Made by a program: the position numbers and the translations under genes. This document shows, piece after piece, positions 13,371-21,636 of a stretch of 64,000 nt of DNA (within the stretch, counting starts at the first letter, position 1; each line of letters begins with the position of its first letter). This stretch comes from Acidobacteriota bacterium (GTDB lineage Bacteria > Acidobacteriota > Blastocatellia > UBA7656), in contig JACQDB010000036.1 in the NCBI GenBank assembly GCA_016201275.1, positions 1-64,000 of the forward strand, given 5' to 3'. The notes under the pieces were generated by a model. It saw nothing but the letters and a program-made list of their open reading frames with translations. It did not search any database and had not been told where the DNA came from.

Positions 13371-14702
13371 TTAGAGTTTGACCAGTTCCTTGAGCGTGAT
13401 TTTTTGACCGCCGCGCTCGATGCTGCGATAAGCAGCGATGCCGATCAGACTGGCAAGCGCACCGGCGCGTAAATCAGCGCGTAAGCCTAGCGGATCGGGT
13501 TTGTTGTGGTCGCGCAGCAGCACATCTTGCAGCGCGGCATCTTCTCCACCGTGTTCTCCGGCGCGGCGCTCTCCCAGATCGGTGATGACTTCCGATTTGC
13601 CGAAACTGCGTGTCAAACGCAGTTCTTTGTTGACGAAGCCGCCGCCGCCGAAATCGAAGTAATCAAGTCTTCCCTGACTGCCGTTGATCGAAATCGCTTG
13701 CCCTTCATATGGCAAATAAGCGCCTGCCGTATAGTTGAGCCGCGCCCCATTTTCATACTTAACCACGACCGACATGGTGTCATAAATGTTGATGTCTTCG
13801 CGCCACACACAGCCATCGCGCAGATAGCCGTCTTCGCTTTCGCAATTCACGTAGAGTTTCATGTACAACGGGTTTTGCGTCACATCCCAATAAAATTTGC
13901 ATTGTTGTTTGAACGGGCAAACGCGGCAATGGGTGCTGCGGAATGAGTTGTTGCGCCCATAAAATTTCAACTCTCCGAAAGCCGTCACCTCTACAGGCGT
14001 AGAGTCTATCCACCAGTTGGCAAGGTCGAAATGGTGCGAGGCTTTATGCACTAACAACGTCCCGGATTTTTCTTTCAAGCGATGCCAACGGCGAAAATAA
14101 TCCGCCCCGTGACTGGTGTCCAAGTATTCATGGAAATCCATCGAGAACACTTCGCCTATGGCTTTTTGCATCAGCAGTTCTTTGGTTTTTTTGGCTTCCA
14201 GATCATGCCGCGCATTGAAGGTGACGGTGACTTTTTTGCCGAATTTTTTTTGCGCGTCCAAAATCGCCTGACACTGGGCTTCGTCTGTGCAGAGCGGTTT
14301 TTCACTGAACACATCGCAGCCCAACTCCATCGCTCGAATGATGTAGTGAGCGTGCGTCGCATCCACAGTGGCGACGGTGACAGAGTCTGGACGGGTCTGG
14401 CGAATCATCTGATCAAAATCTGTGAACACCGGAGCGTTGGTTTTTATCAGTTCTTTCGCCGCTCGCACACGCTTGCTGTTGATGTCGCACAAGCCGACGA
14501 TTTCCGCTACATCGCTGTAGTTTGCCACAATGTCGGCTCCCCAAGCGGTAGCGCCGCGTCCTCCCGTGCCGACCAGCGCCATACGCAATCGTTTAGGTTG
14601 AGCGAACACTGCATCGGTGGAGGAGACTGCTGCCGCAGTCAGCGCCGCCGCGCCGCTGGCGATGAATTGTCGTCTAGTCAACGCAGATATTTTTTCATTC
14701 AT
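13371..14702 (-). CDS. Tat-exported Gfo/Idh/MocA-family oxidoreductase
   Basis: 443 residues from ATG 14702, preceded by AGGAG. A Tat signal (TRRQFIASGAAALTAAAVS) places it outside the cytoplasm. A Rossmann domain follows (LRMALVGTGGRG) with the EKPLCTDEAQC motif, then the C-terminal Gfo/Idh domain. A C-x2-C-x5-C cluster (CRVCPFKQQC) is present, as in other Gfo/Idh members with an RC..C.....C segment. Family members oxidise or epimerise sugars with a tightly bound NAD(P). A Tat-exported member implies that the cofactor is loaded before export. The substrate is unknown. It stands alone, separated from its neighbours by repeat elements. Confidence 0.88.
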   Translation of the reverse strand: MNEKISALTRRQFIASGAAALTAAAVSSTDAVFAQPKRLRMALVGTGGRGATAWGADIVANYSDVAEIVGLCDINSKRVRAAKELIKTNAPVFTDFDQMIRQTRPDSVTVATVDATHAHYIIRAMELGCDVFSEKPLCTDEAQCQAILDAQKKFGKKVTVTFNARHDLEAKKTKELLMQKAIGEVFSMDFHEYLDTSHGADYFRRWHRLKEKSGTLLVHKASHHFDLANWWIDSTPVEVTAFGELKFYGRNNSFRSTHCRVCPFKQQCKFYWDVTQNPLYMKLYVNCESEDGYLRDGCVWREDINIYDTMSVVVKYENGARLNYTAGAYLPYEGQAISINGSQGRLDYFDFGGGGFVNKELRLTRSFGKSEVITDLGERRAGEHGGEDAALQDVLLRDHNKPDPLGLRADLRAGALASLIGIAAYRSIERGGQKITLKELVKL

Positions 14703-14764
14703 GTTTTCTTCTCCTGAAACGGTTTTGCGCCGCTTAGAATTGTGGATTAAATAAGGTGCAACCA

Positions 14765-14849
14765 TGTACGGGCGACCCTACGGTGGTCGCTCCTCCTCGA
14801 AATCAGGTGGCTTTCAAGGATGGGCAACCACCGCAGGGTCGCCCGTACA
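14765..14849. repeat. Hairpin repeat family C, copy 1
   Basis: The arm starting TGTACGGGCGACCCT and its complement ending AGGGTCGCCCGTACA enclose a variable centre. Five copies occur in this window (also at 22652, 37051, 56749 and 60441). It lies in the 5' spacer of the oxidoreductase gene. Confidence 0.7.
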
Positions 14850-14896
14850 TGGCATGGGAAAATCTCTCGCGTTTTGCCGGTTATTTAATGTAACGA

Positions 14897-14994
14897 GAGC
14901 GCGTCGCAGAACTCCAGAAGCCGTCCATATGTTGTAGATGGTTAAACTATCACCCACAATATCTGGACAAAACATCCATTTCTGCGACCCGCTC
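14897..14994. mobile_element. 98-bp TIR element, copy 1
   Basis: GAGCGCGTCGCA at one end and TGCGACCCGCTC at the other. The interior (TATGTTGTAGATGGTTAAAC ... ATATCTGGAC) matches copies at 34176 and 54244, all 98 bp. No coding capacity. Confidence 0.65.
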
Positions 14995-15024
14995 TATTTA
15001 ATGCACAATCCTAAACGAAGCGCC

Positions 15025-16305
15025 TCAGAATTTGACAACGCTGCCCTCTTCGATAGCGCGATTGGCAGTTAGCGTTGAGACCGCTGCATCGCGACCGACA
15101 TGAATATCCGCCGCCGGTTGTTTGCTCTCGCGGATACAAGCGATGAAGGATTCCACGGATAAGTAGCTTGGGTCGGTCTTGCCTGCTGTCTTGTCCGCCG
15201 CCTTGCCTGGCGTTTTGGCTTGAATGCCTTTGCCTGCCGCCTTGCTGGGCGTACTGAGTTTGGTTGTCGCTCCGGTTGCCGTGATGATCCTAACCGAGTC
15301 TGTCTTCACCAATTCATCAGCCTCTTTCTCCGTGTAGTAGAAGCCATTGTCCCAGGTCAACTCAATCGTTCCCTCTGTCCCCATGATCTGCATACTCGCG
15401 CCATAATGAGCGTTGGTGGTAATCGCCGTAAAGATGGCTTTGCGACCTTCGGGATAGGTATAAATGACATTGACGTTGTCGTTAGTCTCGCGCCCATCCT
15501 TCCAATAATCTATGCCGCCAAAGCCGGTCACGGCGGTGGGCATCGCCCCGAATATCCAGTTGGCTACATCTATGTGGTGAGTTCCGAGTTCCGCCATCAA
15601 CCCTTGCGAGTAGCGTTTATACATACGCCAGTTGACCAGATGTTCGAGGTCTGGATAACCCCAGGGACGCGGGTCGAAAGCGTCTGTGGGAACCGCGCGC
15701 CGCCAATCGCCGTTGCGATGATAGTTGGCGCGAAAGTGCGTGACCTTGCCAATGGCTCCGCTCTGTATGCGGTCAACAGCGCCGCGCACCATCTGACTGT
15801 AGCGGCTCTGCTGTCCCACTTGCACAGTAAGTTTAGGATGCGCTTCAACCGCTTTGACCATCTCTTGGCATTGTTCTACAGAGTGCGCCAGTGCCTTCTC
15901 GATATAGACGTGCTTGCCTGCATCAAGCGCCGCCAGCAGCATCTCGTGGTGCATATGCAGCGGCGAGGCGATCACCACCGCGTCCACCTCTTTGCTCTCT
16001 AAGAGCTTGCGATAATCGGTGAAGGTCTTGGGTGCGCCGGTCGCCAACGCCACACCTTTATTTAGGTTGGGTTCATAAATATCACACACCGCGATGATCT
16101 TGGCGTTGGCAACCGTGACCAGTGCGCGGATCAATTCCTTGCCGCGATTCCCCGGACTGATGAAGCCCACATTGACTCGCTCGTTAGCCCCTTTGACGGT
16201 TGCGCCAACCGAGTGTGCAGAGGAAGCGACCAGCAACCCTGCACCAACAAGCGCCGTCTGTCCCAAAAAATCCCGCCGCGAAACATTCTTCTTTTCTTCA
16301 GTCAT
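15025..16305 (-). CDS. Tat-exported Gfo/Idh/MocA-family oxidoreductase
   Basis: 426 residues from ATG 16305 with AAGGAGG eight bases upstream. Tat signal SRRDFLGQTALVGAGLL, Rossmann start VNVGFISPGNRG, EKALAHSVEQC motif and a C-terminal domain with the GTHHIDVANW motif typical of the family. Near residues 350-385 there is an unusual Lys/Ala/Gly/Thr-rich insertion (KAAGKGIQAKTPGKAADK) that looks like a flexible, surface-exposed linker. It follows the amidohydrolase gene by 38 bases, so the two probably form an operon. Substrate unknown; probably a sugar derivative. Confidence 0.87.
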   Translation of the reverse strand: MTEEKKNVSRRDFLGQTALVGAGLLVASSAHSVGATVKGANERVNVGFISPGNRGKELIRALVTVANAKIIAVCDIYEPNLNKGVALATGAPKTFTDYRKLLESKEVDAVVIASPLHMHHEMLLAALDAGKHVYIEKALAHSVEQCQEMVKAVEAHPKLTVQVGQQSRYSQMVRGAVDRIQSGAIGKVTHFRANYHRNGDWRRAVPTDAFDPRPWGYPDLEHLVNWRMYKRYSQGLMAELGTHHIDVANWIFGAMPTAVTGFGGIDYWKDGRETNDNVNVIYTYPEGRKAIFTAITTNAHYGASMQIMGTEGTIELTWDNGFYYTEKEADELVKTDSVRIITATGATTKLSTPSKAAGKGIQAKTPGKAADKTAGKTDPSYLSVESFIACIRESKQPAADIHVGRDAAVSTLTANRAIEEGSVVKF

Positions 16306-16343
16306 AAAAGTATCCTCCTTATCATTCAAGCTACTCTAGCTCC

Positions 16344-17243
16344 TCACTTCTTCACCTCGCCCAGTCCCAGTATGCGAGCCATAGTCTCGGCGAATATCTT
16401 GCGCCTGACGGCTTCCGGCACTTGGCAGGCATCAAGCATCTGGTTGTATTGCGCGATGATTTTTTCCAAGTCTTTGGGGTCTTCGTCCGTGCCAAAAACC
16501 AACTTCTCGAAAGCGTTCGGAGTGTTCTCCGGCATATGCGCTTGACTGCTGCTTTGCCCCCACCAGAGATATTTTCTAAAGACCGAGAGATCGTCTTTCT
16601 TCTTGGTCATCGAACTGCCTGTGAGATCGAAGAAGACATTGGGGTTCCATCGCGCTACCTCTGCTGCTTCATCATACCAAGGGTTTCCCAGATGCGCGCC
16701 AATTAAAATCAACTCGGGAAAAGCGCGCGCCAAAGTGTCCAAATACATAGGGCGCATTCGCGCCATAGAGCCTTTGAGACTCGGCACTTTATTGGCGGGG
16801 CGGAAGCTGATGCCTGTGTGCAGCAAGGCAACCAGATGGTAACGCTCTGCACGAGCGAAGATCGGAAAGTAACTCGGATCATCATAATTTTTCAGCGGGC
16901 TGTGAATCTTCAATCCTTTGAAGCCTGCCAGATGAGCGCGGTCTATTTGGTCAAGCACATCGCTATCGTCGAGTTCAATCCACAGGAAAGGAATGACCAC
17001 ATCGGGGTATTGTTTTGCCGCCGCTTTCAGCTTATCGAAATCCTCGCGTCCGGCTAAAACACAGGCGACAGCATTATTTTTGCGATAGACGCGCACCAAA
17101 TCTTCAAAGAAATTCGGGCGGTCTTCGTAGTGCAGATGCGCGTCAACATAGCGCGGCATATTCTGCGCTAAGGCGGTTGTCGCAGTTGCGCCACACACCA
17201 GCAAACTCAACAGCAAGACACAGACTACTCGCAGTAAATTCAT
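16344..17243 (-). CDS. Secreted amidohydrolase (Amidohydro_2-like TIM barrel)
   Basis: 299 residues, ATG with AAGGAGA upstream. Signal peptide (NLLRVVCVLLLSLLVCGATA), then a small metal-dependent hydrolase barrel: DAHLHYED (metal His pair), LKIHSP, LLHTGISF, LIGAHLGNPWYDEA and FGTDED (late catalytic Asp). The family includes decarboxylases and lactonases acting on aromatic or sugar lactone substrates; the exact reaction cannot be read here. It is the first gene of a probable two-gene operon with the Gfo/Idh oxidoreductase, which fits a joint role in processing an exported sugar or lactone. Confidence 0.85.
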   Translation of the reverse strand: MNLLRVVCVLLLSLLVCGATATTALAQNMPRYVDAHLHYEDRPNFFEDLVRVYRKNNAVACVLAGREDFDKLKAAAKQYPDVVIPFLWIELDDSDVLDQIDRAHLAGFKGLKIHSPLKNYDDPSYFPIFARAERYHLVALLHTGISFRPANKVPSLKGSMARMRPMYLDTLARAFPELILIGAHLGNPWYDEAAEVARWNPNVFFDLTGSSMTKKKDDLSVFRKYLWWGQSSSQAHMPENTPNAFEKLVFGTDEDPKDLEKIIAQYNQMLDACQVPEAVRRKIFAETMARILGLGEVKK

Positions 17244-17318
17244 GATCTCTCCTTTTTTCGATTGCTCTCGTTATCAACTCGACTTTGTACATTTTTCAGA
17301 GGCGAACCGAGCTTGCCA

Positions 17319-17557
17319 ATCCCCCCGATGGAAATCGGGGGATGGTTAAAGTCCAACCTACGAAACGCTGCCAACGAGAAACGAATCCCCCCGATGGAAA
17401 TCGGGGGATGGTTAAAGTCCAACCTATGAAACGCTGCCTACGACAATCGAATCCCCCCGATGGAAATCGGGGGATATTTAAAGTCCAACCTATGAAACGC
17501 TGCCTACGATAATCGAATCCCCCCGATGGCAATCGGGGGGATAGTTAAAGTCCAACC
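17319..17557 (+). repeat. REP-like tandem array, four units of 65-66 bp
   Basis: Each unit has a hairpin (CCCCCGATGGAAATCGGGGG, with small changes in unit 4) followed by the tail GGTTAAAGTCCAACC, changed to ATTTAAAG or AGTTAAAG in units 3 and 4. Between units the sequence is also conserved (TGAAACGCTGCC), so these are tandem repeats and not CRISPR spacers. The same tail borders the Y1 transposase at 24017-24850. Confidence 0.8.
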
Positions 17558-17570
17558 TTGCCCGATGCTC

Positions 17571-17617
17571 AAGGCTGGACTTTAACCATCCCCCAAGCGA
17601 CTCTCCGTTGGGGGATT
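17571..17617 (-). repeat. Single inverted REP-like unit
   Basis: GGCTGGACTTTAACCATCCC with the stem CCCCCAA...TTGGGGG, in the opposite orientation to the four-unit array it closes. Confidence 0.65.
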
Positions 17618-17704
17618 CAGATGAATGGCCAAACGCCTCGGCTCTCCGTTGCTAGATTTTTCAGAGGCGAAGCAGCCTGATTTCATCGGCTTTTTCAACC
17701 CCTA

Positions 17705-17747
17705 GAATTATTGAACCTCACCTCAACAAGCTGAGGTTCAATAATTC
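17705..17747. repeat. Perfect 16-bp inverted repeat
   Basis: GAATTATTGAACCTCA (17705-17720) and TGAGGTTCAATAATTC (17732-17747) with an 11-base loop, inside the 535-bp element. Confidence 0.7.
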
Positions 17748-17821
17748 CAGGCGCAAACCGCAGCGTCAGCCCTTGATTGGTGTTGTTCAATCTGAAATTG
17801 TACAAAGTCGAGATAAGGGAA

Positions 17822-17922
17822 AGGGAAGAAAATTTAATTCCATAATTCCCGTTGAGACGCGGTCTCTGACCGCCAGTCTCGCGGTCAAAGACCGCTTCTC
17901 AACGGTATGCTATTTTTTTCCC
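17822..17922. repeat. Hairpin repeat family A', copy 1
   Basis: GTTGAGACGCGGTCTCTGAC at 17851 pairs with a complement ending at 17903. The flanks (AATTCCATAATTCCC and GGTATGCTATTT) match an inverted copy at about 52672-52775; a third copy is at 19362. Confidence 0.65.
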
Positions 17923-17930
17923 GCTTCACT

Positions 17931-18053
17931 AAGAGGCAGTAACTCGACCGTAAGGGCTGGACTCTCACGCTCTAACCAAGTCCGCGCTCACGCTCTAACC
18001 AAGTCCGCGCTCACGCTCTAACCAAGTCCGCGCTCACGCTTGAGCTACTGCCT
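17931..18053. repeat. Inverted repeat with internal 23-bp tandem repeats
   Basis: The outer arms AGGCAGTAACTCGACCGTAA and GCTTGAGCTACTGCCT resemble the repeat at 29222-29291. Inside are three exact copies of a 23-bp unit starting CTCACGCTCTAACC (17964, 17987 and 18010) and a partial fourth. Confidence 0.6.
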
Positions 18054-18064
18054 GATTGCTCGTT

Positions 18065-19306
18065 CTATATCGCGTGATCGGCATCAAGATTTTGCCCTGC
18101 CCAAATCTTCTTCGCAGTCCAATCTGCCGCCGCAGCCGTCCACAACTCGTCATCGGCAGGCAAACCCAGCGGCAACAAACCCACAGAGCAAAGATAGAGG
18201 CTGCCGGTCGAAATATATTGCTCCCCTATTTTCGGCTGATGTCCACAAAAACCTATGGTCAACCAGCCTTGGCTATCGAAGGTGTTGGGCGCTTCCACCA
18301 TACGGCGCACGATGGCGGTTACGCCGCAACGCACCTGCGCCGCAGTGATGCTCTTTGGCAGTTGACGCAGCAGAGCCATCTGACCAAGTAACTGGAAAGC
18401 CCCGAAGCGGTATGCCAGCGAGCGACCAACTGCCGGAAAAGTTCCTTCGGGTGAAATCATGCGCTCTTGAATCTCTGCATAACGTCGCGCCCTGACTAAA
18501 ACCTTCTTGTGCCATTCTTCATACTCCGGCGAGTCCTTCGCGATGGTCTTGAGAACGTCGAGCAGCATAGGTTGAATCACGAAGCTGTTGTAATAATCGC
18601 AATGAAAATTTGCCCCGTCGCCATAGATGCCATCGCCCTTGTACCACTGCTCATGTTGGCGCACGGCGTATTCGACGCGCACTCGATCCCAAGGCTCGCC
18701 AATCATCGCCAGCGCCGCTTCGATCATCGCGGTAAAGAGCAGCCAGTTATTGAAATTGGGGGTGATGACTCGCGTCGCTTGCAGTGCCTTGATGACATTG
18801 GCTTTGCTCTTTGCAGCAAGCTTGCTCCACAACTCGCGCGGGGCGCGAATGATAGCTTGCGCCAGAAATGCCGCGTCAACCAAGGGCTGTCCGCCTTCTG
18901 TGAAATTCATATAATCGCGGGAGCGCGGATCGGTTGCCGCGTCGAGCGCCTGACGGGAAAGCTCGGCATAACGCTCTCTGAGTTTTCCTTCTTCCGACGA
19001 TTTCACTTCCAGTTCCAACCACGGAGCGATGCCTGCGAGCAGTCTTGCGAAAGCTTCCAAATGCGAGTAGAGGCGGCGGTCAGTTTCGGAGCCTGCCCAA
19101 CATTCAACTGGCATTTTTTCTTTGAGTCGTTGCCCTGCCAGATTGACCAGCACAGGCTCTGCCAAACGCTTGACCACGCTCACCCAATAGGCGCGGTCGT
19201 CGCTGCCGCTGGTTGGTTGTTTATAGGTCGTTCCTGCGTTATAGGCAGAGGCTCCGGCTATGCCTGTTGCTGTTATGGCGCGGAGTATCTCTCGCCTGGT
19301 TGCCAT
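18065..19306 (-). CDS. Tat-type exported DUF2264 protein
   Basis: 413 residues, ATG with AAGGAGG seven bases upstream. It begins ATRREILRAITATGIAGASA, a Tat-like or lipoprotein-like export signal. The rest matches the DUF2264 pattern: helical toroid with VECWAGSETDRRLYSHLEAF, PNFNNWLLFTAMIEA, WYKGDGIYGDGANFHCDYYNSFVI. DUF2264 members are predicted (alpha/alpha)6-barrel proteins often found beside glycoside-degrading genes; an unsaturated glycan hydrolase or lyase role is a guess. It is followed by repeats, with no close co-transcribed partner. Confidence 0.85.
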   Translation of the reverse strand: MATRREILRAITATGIAGASAYNAGTTYKQPTSGSDDRAYWVSVVKRLAEPVLVNLAGQRLKEKMPVECWAGSETDRRLYSHLEAFARLLAGIAPWLELEVKSSEEGKLRERYAELSRQALDAATDPRSRDYMNFTEGGQPLVDAAFLAQAIIRAPRELWSKLAAKSKANVIKALQATRVITPNFNNWLLFTAMIEAALAMIGEPWDRVRVEYAVRQHEQWYKGDGIYGDGANFHCDYYNSFVIQPMLLDVLKTIAKDSPEYEEWHKKVLVRARRYAEIQERMISPEGTFPAVGRSLAYRFGAFQLLGQMALLRQLPKSITAAQVRCGVTAIVRRMVEAPNTFDSQGWLTIGFCGHQPKIGEQYISTGSLYLCSVGLLPLGLPADDELWTAAAADWTAKKIWAGQNLDADHAI

Positions 19307-19361
19307 GCTCTTGCCTCCTTATTGTTCGCTTCGTCGGAAGAAAATGAAACTCCATATTCCC

Positions 19362-19414
19362 GTTGAGAAGCGGTCTTTGACCGCCAGCCTCGCGGTCAGA
19401 GACCGCTTCTCAAC
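19362..19414. repeat. Hairpin repeat family A', copy 2
   Basis: GTTGAGAAGCGGTCTTTGAC and a complement ending TCTCAAC at 19414, located between two - strand genes. Confidence 0.6.
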
Positions 19415-19482
19415 AGCGTGATATTTCTTTCTGCTCTCTTACGCACGGTAAACCGCTGCTGACGCGCTGGCAACCGCCAGAC

Positions 19483-21135
19483 TCAACTCTCAAAAGCCCA
19501 ACGACCGCCAACCATCGTGCGCTCGACCGGAATCTTGATGAGCGAGAAGGGGTCTTCGCGCAGCGGGTCGCGTCCCAGCACTACTAAATCGGCAAGCTTG
19601 CCGACTTCTATGGAGCCTTTGCTCTTTTCTTCAAACGACGCAAACGCACCATTGAGAGTGCCGACGCGCAAAGCTTCCTCGACCGTCACGCGCTGCCGTG
19701 GACCCCAGAGCTTGCCTTTGCTATCGGTGCGTGTGACCTCTGATTGCAGAGCCATCATCGGCTCAAACGGACCCGGCGGATAATCCGAAGCCTGGGTCAC
19801 CCGCACCCCTGCATCAAGAAAACTGCGGACTGCAAACATAGAGTTGAGGCGCTCCTCGCCGTAGTGACGCATCTTCTCGCCGTGATAATAAACGTAAGTC
19901 GAAAAGGGTGTGGGAATCGCTCCCAGTGCGCGAATGCGTTGCACCAACGAGTCGTTGATTACCGTGCAATGCTCTAAACGAAAACGCGGGTCGCGGCGCG
20001 GATGCTCGCGCTGCAAACGCTCATAGACGCGCAAGGTGGTGTCTATGCCGACATCGCCGTTGGCGTGTATGCCGATTTGCCAATCCGCTTCGTGGGCTTT
20101 GTGCGCGTGGGTGTAGAGCGCCTCTTCGTCCATCATCATAATGCCGAAATCGTTGGGACGCCCGATGTAAGGCTGCGAAAGCCTCGCCGTGCGCTCAGAG
20201 ATTGAGCCGTCGCATTGCATCTTCATCGCTCCAACGCGCACCCACTCATTGCCCAAGCCTGTACGCACTCCGGCTTCAATCATGCGGTCAATATGTTCAA
20301 AGCCGATCAAGCAATAGATTCGCAATGATAGTTCACCTGCTTCATGGGCATCTTGATAAGCGCGCAAATCTTTAGGCGTACCCCAAGCATCGTGAGCCGA
20401 AGTGATTCCAGCCTTGCTCATCATGCGCGAGATAATTTTGATCCCTTCGCGATAGTCGTCGCGGGTATAGGTGGAGGGAATCTTTTTTTGAAAAGGTGTC
20501 ATGCCATACTCGCGAACCAGTCCTACCAAACGCCCTTGGGCATCGCGGTCGAAATGCCCACCCGGCGGGTCAACCGCTTGCTCATCAACCCCAGCTATTT
20601 TGAGCGCCAGCGAATTGACATACGCCGTGTGACCGCCGCGATGCATGATAAAGACCGGATGATTAGGGGCTGCCGAATCGAGGTCTTGCCGCGTCAAAGG
20701 ACGACCTTCGGCAGTCTTCGTATCATCGTATTTGAAGCCCAGCACCCATTGACCAGACGGCGTTTGCGCGGCGCGTTTGCTAATGGCAGCTTGAATTTCA
20801 CCAATTGAGCGCAGGTCGCAATCTACTTCGCGCAGATGGCTGCGCCCAGCCTCTGCCGGATGGGTGTGCGCGTCTATGAAGCCGGGGACGACGGTTTGAC
20901 CTGCAAGGTTAATTTGTTTGGCGCGTGCTGTTGCCAGCCGCCGAATCTCATCATTGCTGCCTACGGCGAGAAAACGCCCGTCGGCAATCGCCACTGCTTG
21001 AGCCCGTGGTTGGCGATCATTGACAGTCAGAATATTGGCGTTATAGAGAATCGTCTGAGGCTCTGCGCGATCTAACGGCGCAAGAGCGAGAGCGCCCAAT
21101 GAGTAAAGAAATTGACGACGGGAAGGGAAGTGCAT
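19483..21135 (-). CDS. YtcJ-like amidohydrolase (Amidohydro_3)
   Basis: 550 residues from ATG 21135, with AAGGAG six bases upstream. A Tat-like leader (SRRQFLYSLGALALA) is followed by ILYNANILTVN, the metal motif FIDAHTHPAE, a carboxylated-Lys-type region, HIHANGDVGID, RLEHCTVI, TQASDYPPGPFEP and a C-terminal LADLVVLGRDPL strand. The YtcJ group hydrolyses amide or cyclic amide bonds; the substrate is unknown. Export makes it likely to act on an imported or extracellular amide. Confidence 0.87.
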   Translation of the reverse strand: MHFPSRRQFLYSLGALALAPLDRAEPQTILYNANILTVNDRQPRAQAVAIADGRFLAVGSNDEIRRLATARAKQINLAGQTVVPGFIDAHTHPAEAGRSHLREVDCDLRSIGEIQAAISKRAAQTPSGQWVLGFKYDDTKTAEGRPLTRQDLDSAAPNHPVFIMHRGGHTAYVNSLALKIAGVDEQAVDPPGGHFDRDAQGRLVGLVREYGMTPFQKKIPSTYTRDDYREGIKIISRMMSKAGITSAHDAWGTPKDLRAYQDAHEAGELSLRIYCLIGFEHIDRMIEAGVRTGLGNEWVRVGAMKMQCDGSISERTARLSQPYIGRPNDFGIMMMDEEALYTHAHKAHEADWQIGIHANGDVGIDTTLRVYERLQREHPRRDPRFRLEHCTVINDSLVQRIRALGAIPTPFSTYVYYHGEKMRHYGEERLNSMFAVRSFLDAGVRVTQASDYPPGPFEPMMALQSEVTRTDSKGKLWGPRQRVTVEEALRVGTLNGAFASFEEKSKGSIEVGKLADLVVLGRDPLREDPFSLIKIPVERTMVGGRWAFES

Positions 21136-21636
21136 CACGGTCTCCTTATCACGGCTGATGAATTTTGGTTTGTTGGTTTGATAGCTTCACAGTATCGTCT
21201 CAATCATTCGGGGAGTTTGGAGTACCGCCTTCAGGCGGAAGCTTTCGTCATCGCGAGCTTCCGCCCTGTTGCGCGGTACTCCAAACCTTCTCTACTTTTC
21301 TGGTTCCCCAAATGATTGAGATGGTACGCCACACACGACTGCACCAGTGGGCAATCGTGACAGTGCATATTCATTTTGTAAATAACCACATAGCCCTGTT
21401 TAACATTGGTTGGTTGATGGTTTTTGCGTTGTCTTCTCGCGCTACCGACCAGTCCTTGTCGGTGCGTTCTGTTTAACCTTGAATGGTTGATATTTTTTGC
21501 GCCGGAGGCACAGGGGCAAAGTCGGCTGACTTAACAGGCTTAGTCTTGGCGGCTTTTGTCTACCAGAAGAAACTTATGTTCTCCCCGCGTCACACCAATT
21601 CTAAATGCCGTTATGCCACGCAATAGATATGAAATG
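21136..21636. other. 501-base spacer with a palindromic element
   Basis: Holds the inverted repeat at 21198-21321. The rest, with two GTTTAAC..TGG.TGGTTGAT motifs near 21400-21490, shows no gene. Confidence 0.35.
21198..21321. repeat. 124-bp palindromic element
   Basis: The outer arms TCTCAATCATTCGGGGA (21198-21214) and TCCCCAAATGATTGAGA (21305-21321) have one mismatch. The inner arms TTTGGAGTACCGC and GCGGTACTCCAAA are perfect. Confidence 0.65.

Larger units (their letters stand above)
17278..17812. mobile_element. 535-bp TIR-bounded element carrying a REP-like array
   Basis: The perfect 14-bp inverted repeats CTCGACTTTGTACA (17278-17291) and TGTACAAAGTCGAG (17799-17812) can be extended with mismatches to about 24 bp. 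The interior holds the REP-like tandem array, a 16-bp direct repeat ATTTTTCAGAGGCGAA (17291-17306 and 17656-17671) and a 16-bp inverted repeat (17705-17720 / 17732-17747). No transposase inside, so it is a non-autonomous element or the remnant of a larger one. Confidence 0.5.

Noticed and set aside
17240-17532. Short open frames through the REP array (translations such as DFNHPPISIGG)
   Set aside because: They only translate the repeat unit; no RBS or independent coding signal.
17319-17557. Possible CRISPR array
   Set aside because: The sequence between hairpins is also conserved from unit to unit, there are only four units and no cas genes. This is a tandem REP-like repeat.
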